From Clostridium sp. (GTDB lineage Bacteria > Bacillota > Clostridia > Lachnospirales > Lachnospiraceae), in contig JAMPFS010000063.1 of the NCBI GenBank assembly GCA_023664325.1, positions 1 through 14,201 of the forward strand: a DNA stretch of 14,201 bases, given 5' to 3'. A model generated the notes under the pieces. The model saw only the letters and a list, made by a program, of their open reading frames with translations, did not search any database and was not told where the DNA came from. The position numbers and the translations under genes were made by a program. This document shows, piece after piece, positions 13,870 through 14,201 of this stretch; positions within the stretch are counted from its first letter, which is position 1, and every line of letters starts with the position of its first letter.

Positions 13870-14201
13870 CTATTCCTGCGGAAGTTCGTAACCCAGATTT
13901 ATCATGTTTGCCTTTAGTTGTTCAATGGAAATATTTAACTCCTCTGCTCCTTCCGTTAATGTTAAGCGGTCTTTTTGCACCAGAGAATATACCATTGTAT
14001 GACTGCCTTCTTTTCTGCCCTCTTCAATTCCCTGTTCATATTTTTCCTGATAATTCATCTGCAATGTCATATAATCCAGCCTCCATTTCTCATTCTTTCT
14101 GACGGACTGCACTGCCTCGTCTAATTCTCTGGTAAAATCATCCTCGGGTTCTTTTCCGTCAATAAAATCAAGCAGCTTTTTCATTTCCGGGGTAACATCA
14201 T
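13870..14201 (-). CDS. Rpn family / PD-(D/E)XK nuclease-family protein, C-terminal part (cut by window edge)
   Basis: The frame stays open to the right edge, so only the last ~110 residues are seen and the true start lies outside. The visible part begins DVTPEMKKLLDFIDG, followed by FTRELDEAVQSVRKNEKWR, YMTLQMNYQEKYEQGIEEGRKEG and the tail VYSLVQKDRLTLTEGAEELN ending in GYELPQE. This is the usual C-terminus of Rpn-like proteins: a helical linker with the G-x-x-xG-xxxG pattern, then a small helix-turn-helix-like end. The last 44 residues closely match the product of 513-1487, but the preceding part does not, so the two are different Rpn proteins sharing a tail. The Met at 14184 is internal. 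No strong terminator is seen after the stop codon. Confidence 0.85.
   Translation of the reverse strand, partial: DVTPEMKKLLDFIDGKEPEDDFTRELDEAVQSVRKNEKWRLDYMTLQMNYQEKYEQGIEEGRKEGSHTMVYSLVQKDRLTLTEGAEELNISIEQLKANMINLGYELPQE

Noticed and set aside
513..14201. Composite transposon bounded by two transposase genes
   Set aside because: The 'transposase' label for PD-(D/E)XK Rpn proteins is historical; there are no terminal inverted repeats or target-site duplications, and the two proteins differ outside their tails.

Overview
The window looks like chromosomal DNA from a low-to-mid-GC Gram-positive gut Clostridium-type bacterium, most likely Lachnospiraceae. This is inferred from AGGAGG-type ribosome binding sites, TTGACA/TATAAT promoters, a wall-anchored protein built of SpaA and VaFE modules, a lysine-rich Fn3-type secreted protein, and Rpn/PD-(D/E)XK 'transposase' genes of a kind I associate with that family. 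No rRNA, tRNA, CRISPR array or classical insertion sequence is visible.

Left edge (1-515): no long gene, but densely packed. A leftward ~105-nt RNA (about 108 to 1) has a strong promoter, a 5' hairpin and an 18-bp terminal stem whose loop can pair with upstream sequence. Next to it is what appears to be a complete type I toxin-antitoxin locus: a rightward antitoxin RNA (about 214-305), a leftward 33-residue hydrophobic toxin gene (315-416) of the holin-like type, a shared terminator hairpin (257-304), a stem that hides the toxin ribosome binding site, and short repeats shared by the two RNA leaders. This is the layout of Fst/par-like systems.

513-1487 (minus) encodes an Rpn-family nuclease. 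1692-10994 (minus) encodes a 3100-residue surface protein: signal peptide, InlB-like repeat, acidic linker, unassigned head, six SpaA-like prealbumin folds, nine VaFE ester-bond domains in tandem, a non-canonical KTGD sorting signal, a membrane segment and a lysine-rich tail. Two VaFE copies have Glu instead of the cross-linking Gln, one lacks the His and Asp, and one carries a ~220-residue insertion. No sortase gene is in the window.

11250-11981 (plus) encodes a two-helix membrane protein of unknown function, transcribed divergently from the adhesin and convergently with 12166-13563 (minus), a secreted Fn3-containing protein of unknown function. An imperfect ~40-nt direct repeat lies on each side of the latter gene, and a palindrome lies upstream of its probable promoter. 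The right edge (13870-14201, minus) is the 3' part of a second Rpn-family gene; its last ~140 bases are a close copy of the end of the first, so the interior is bracketed by direct repeats about 13.36 kb apart. The 13564-13869 gap holds only the promoter, repeat, palindrome and AT-rich sequence.
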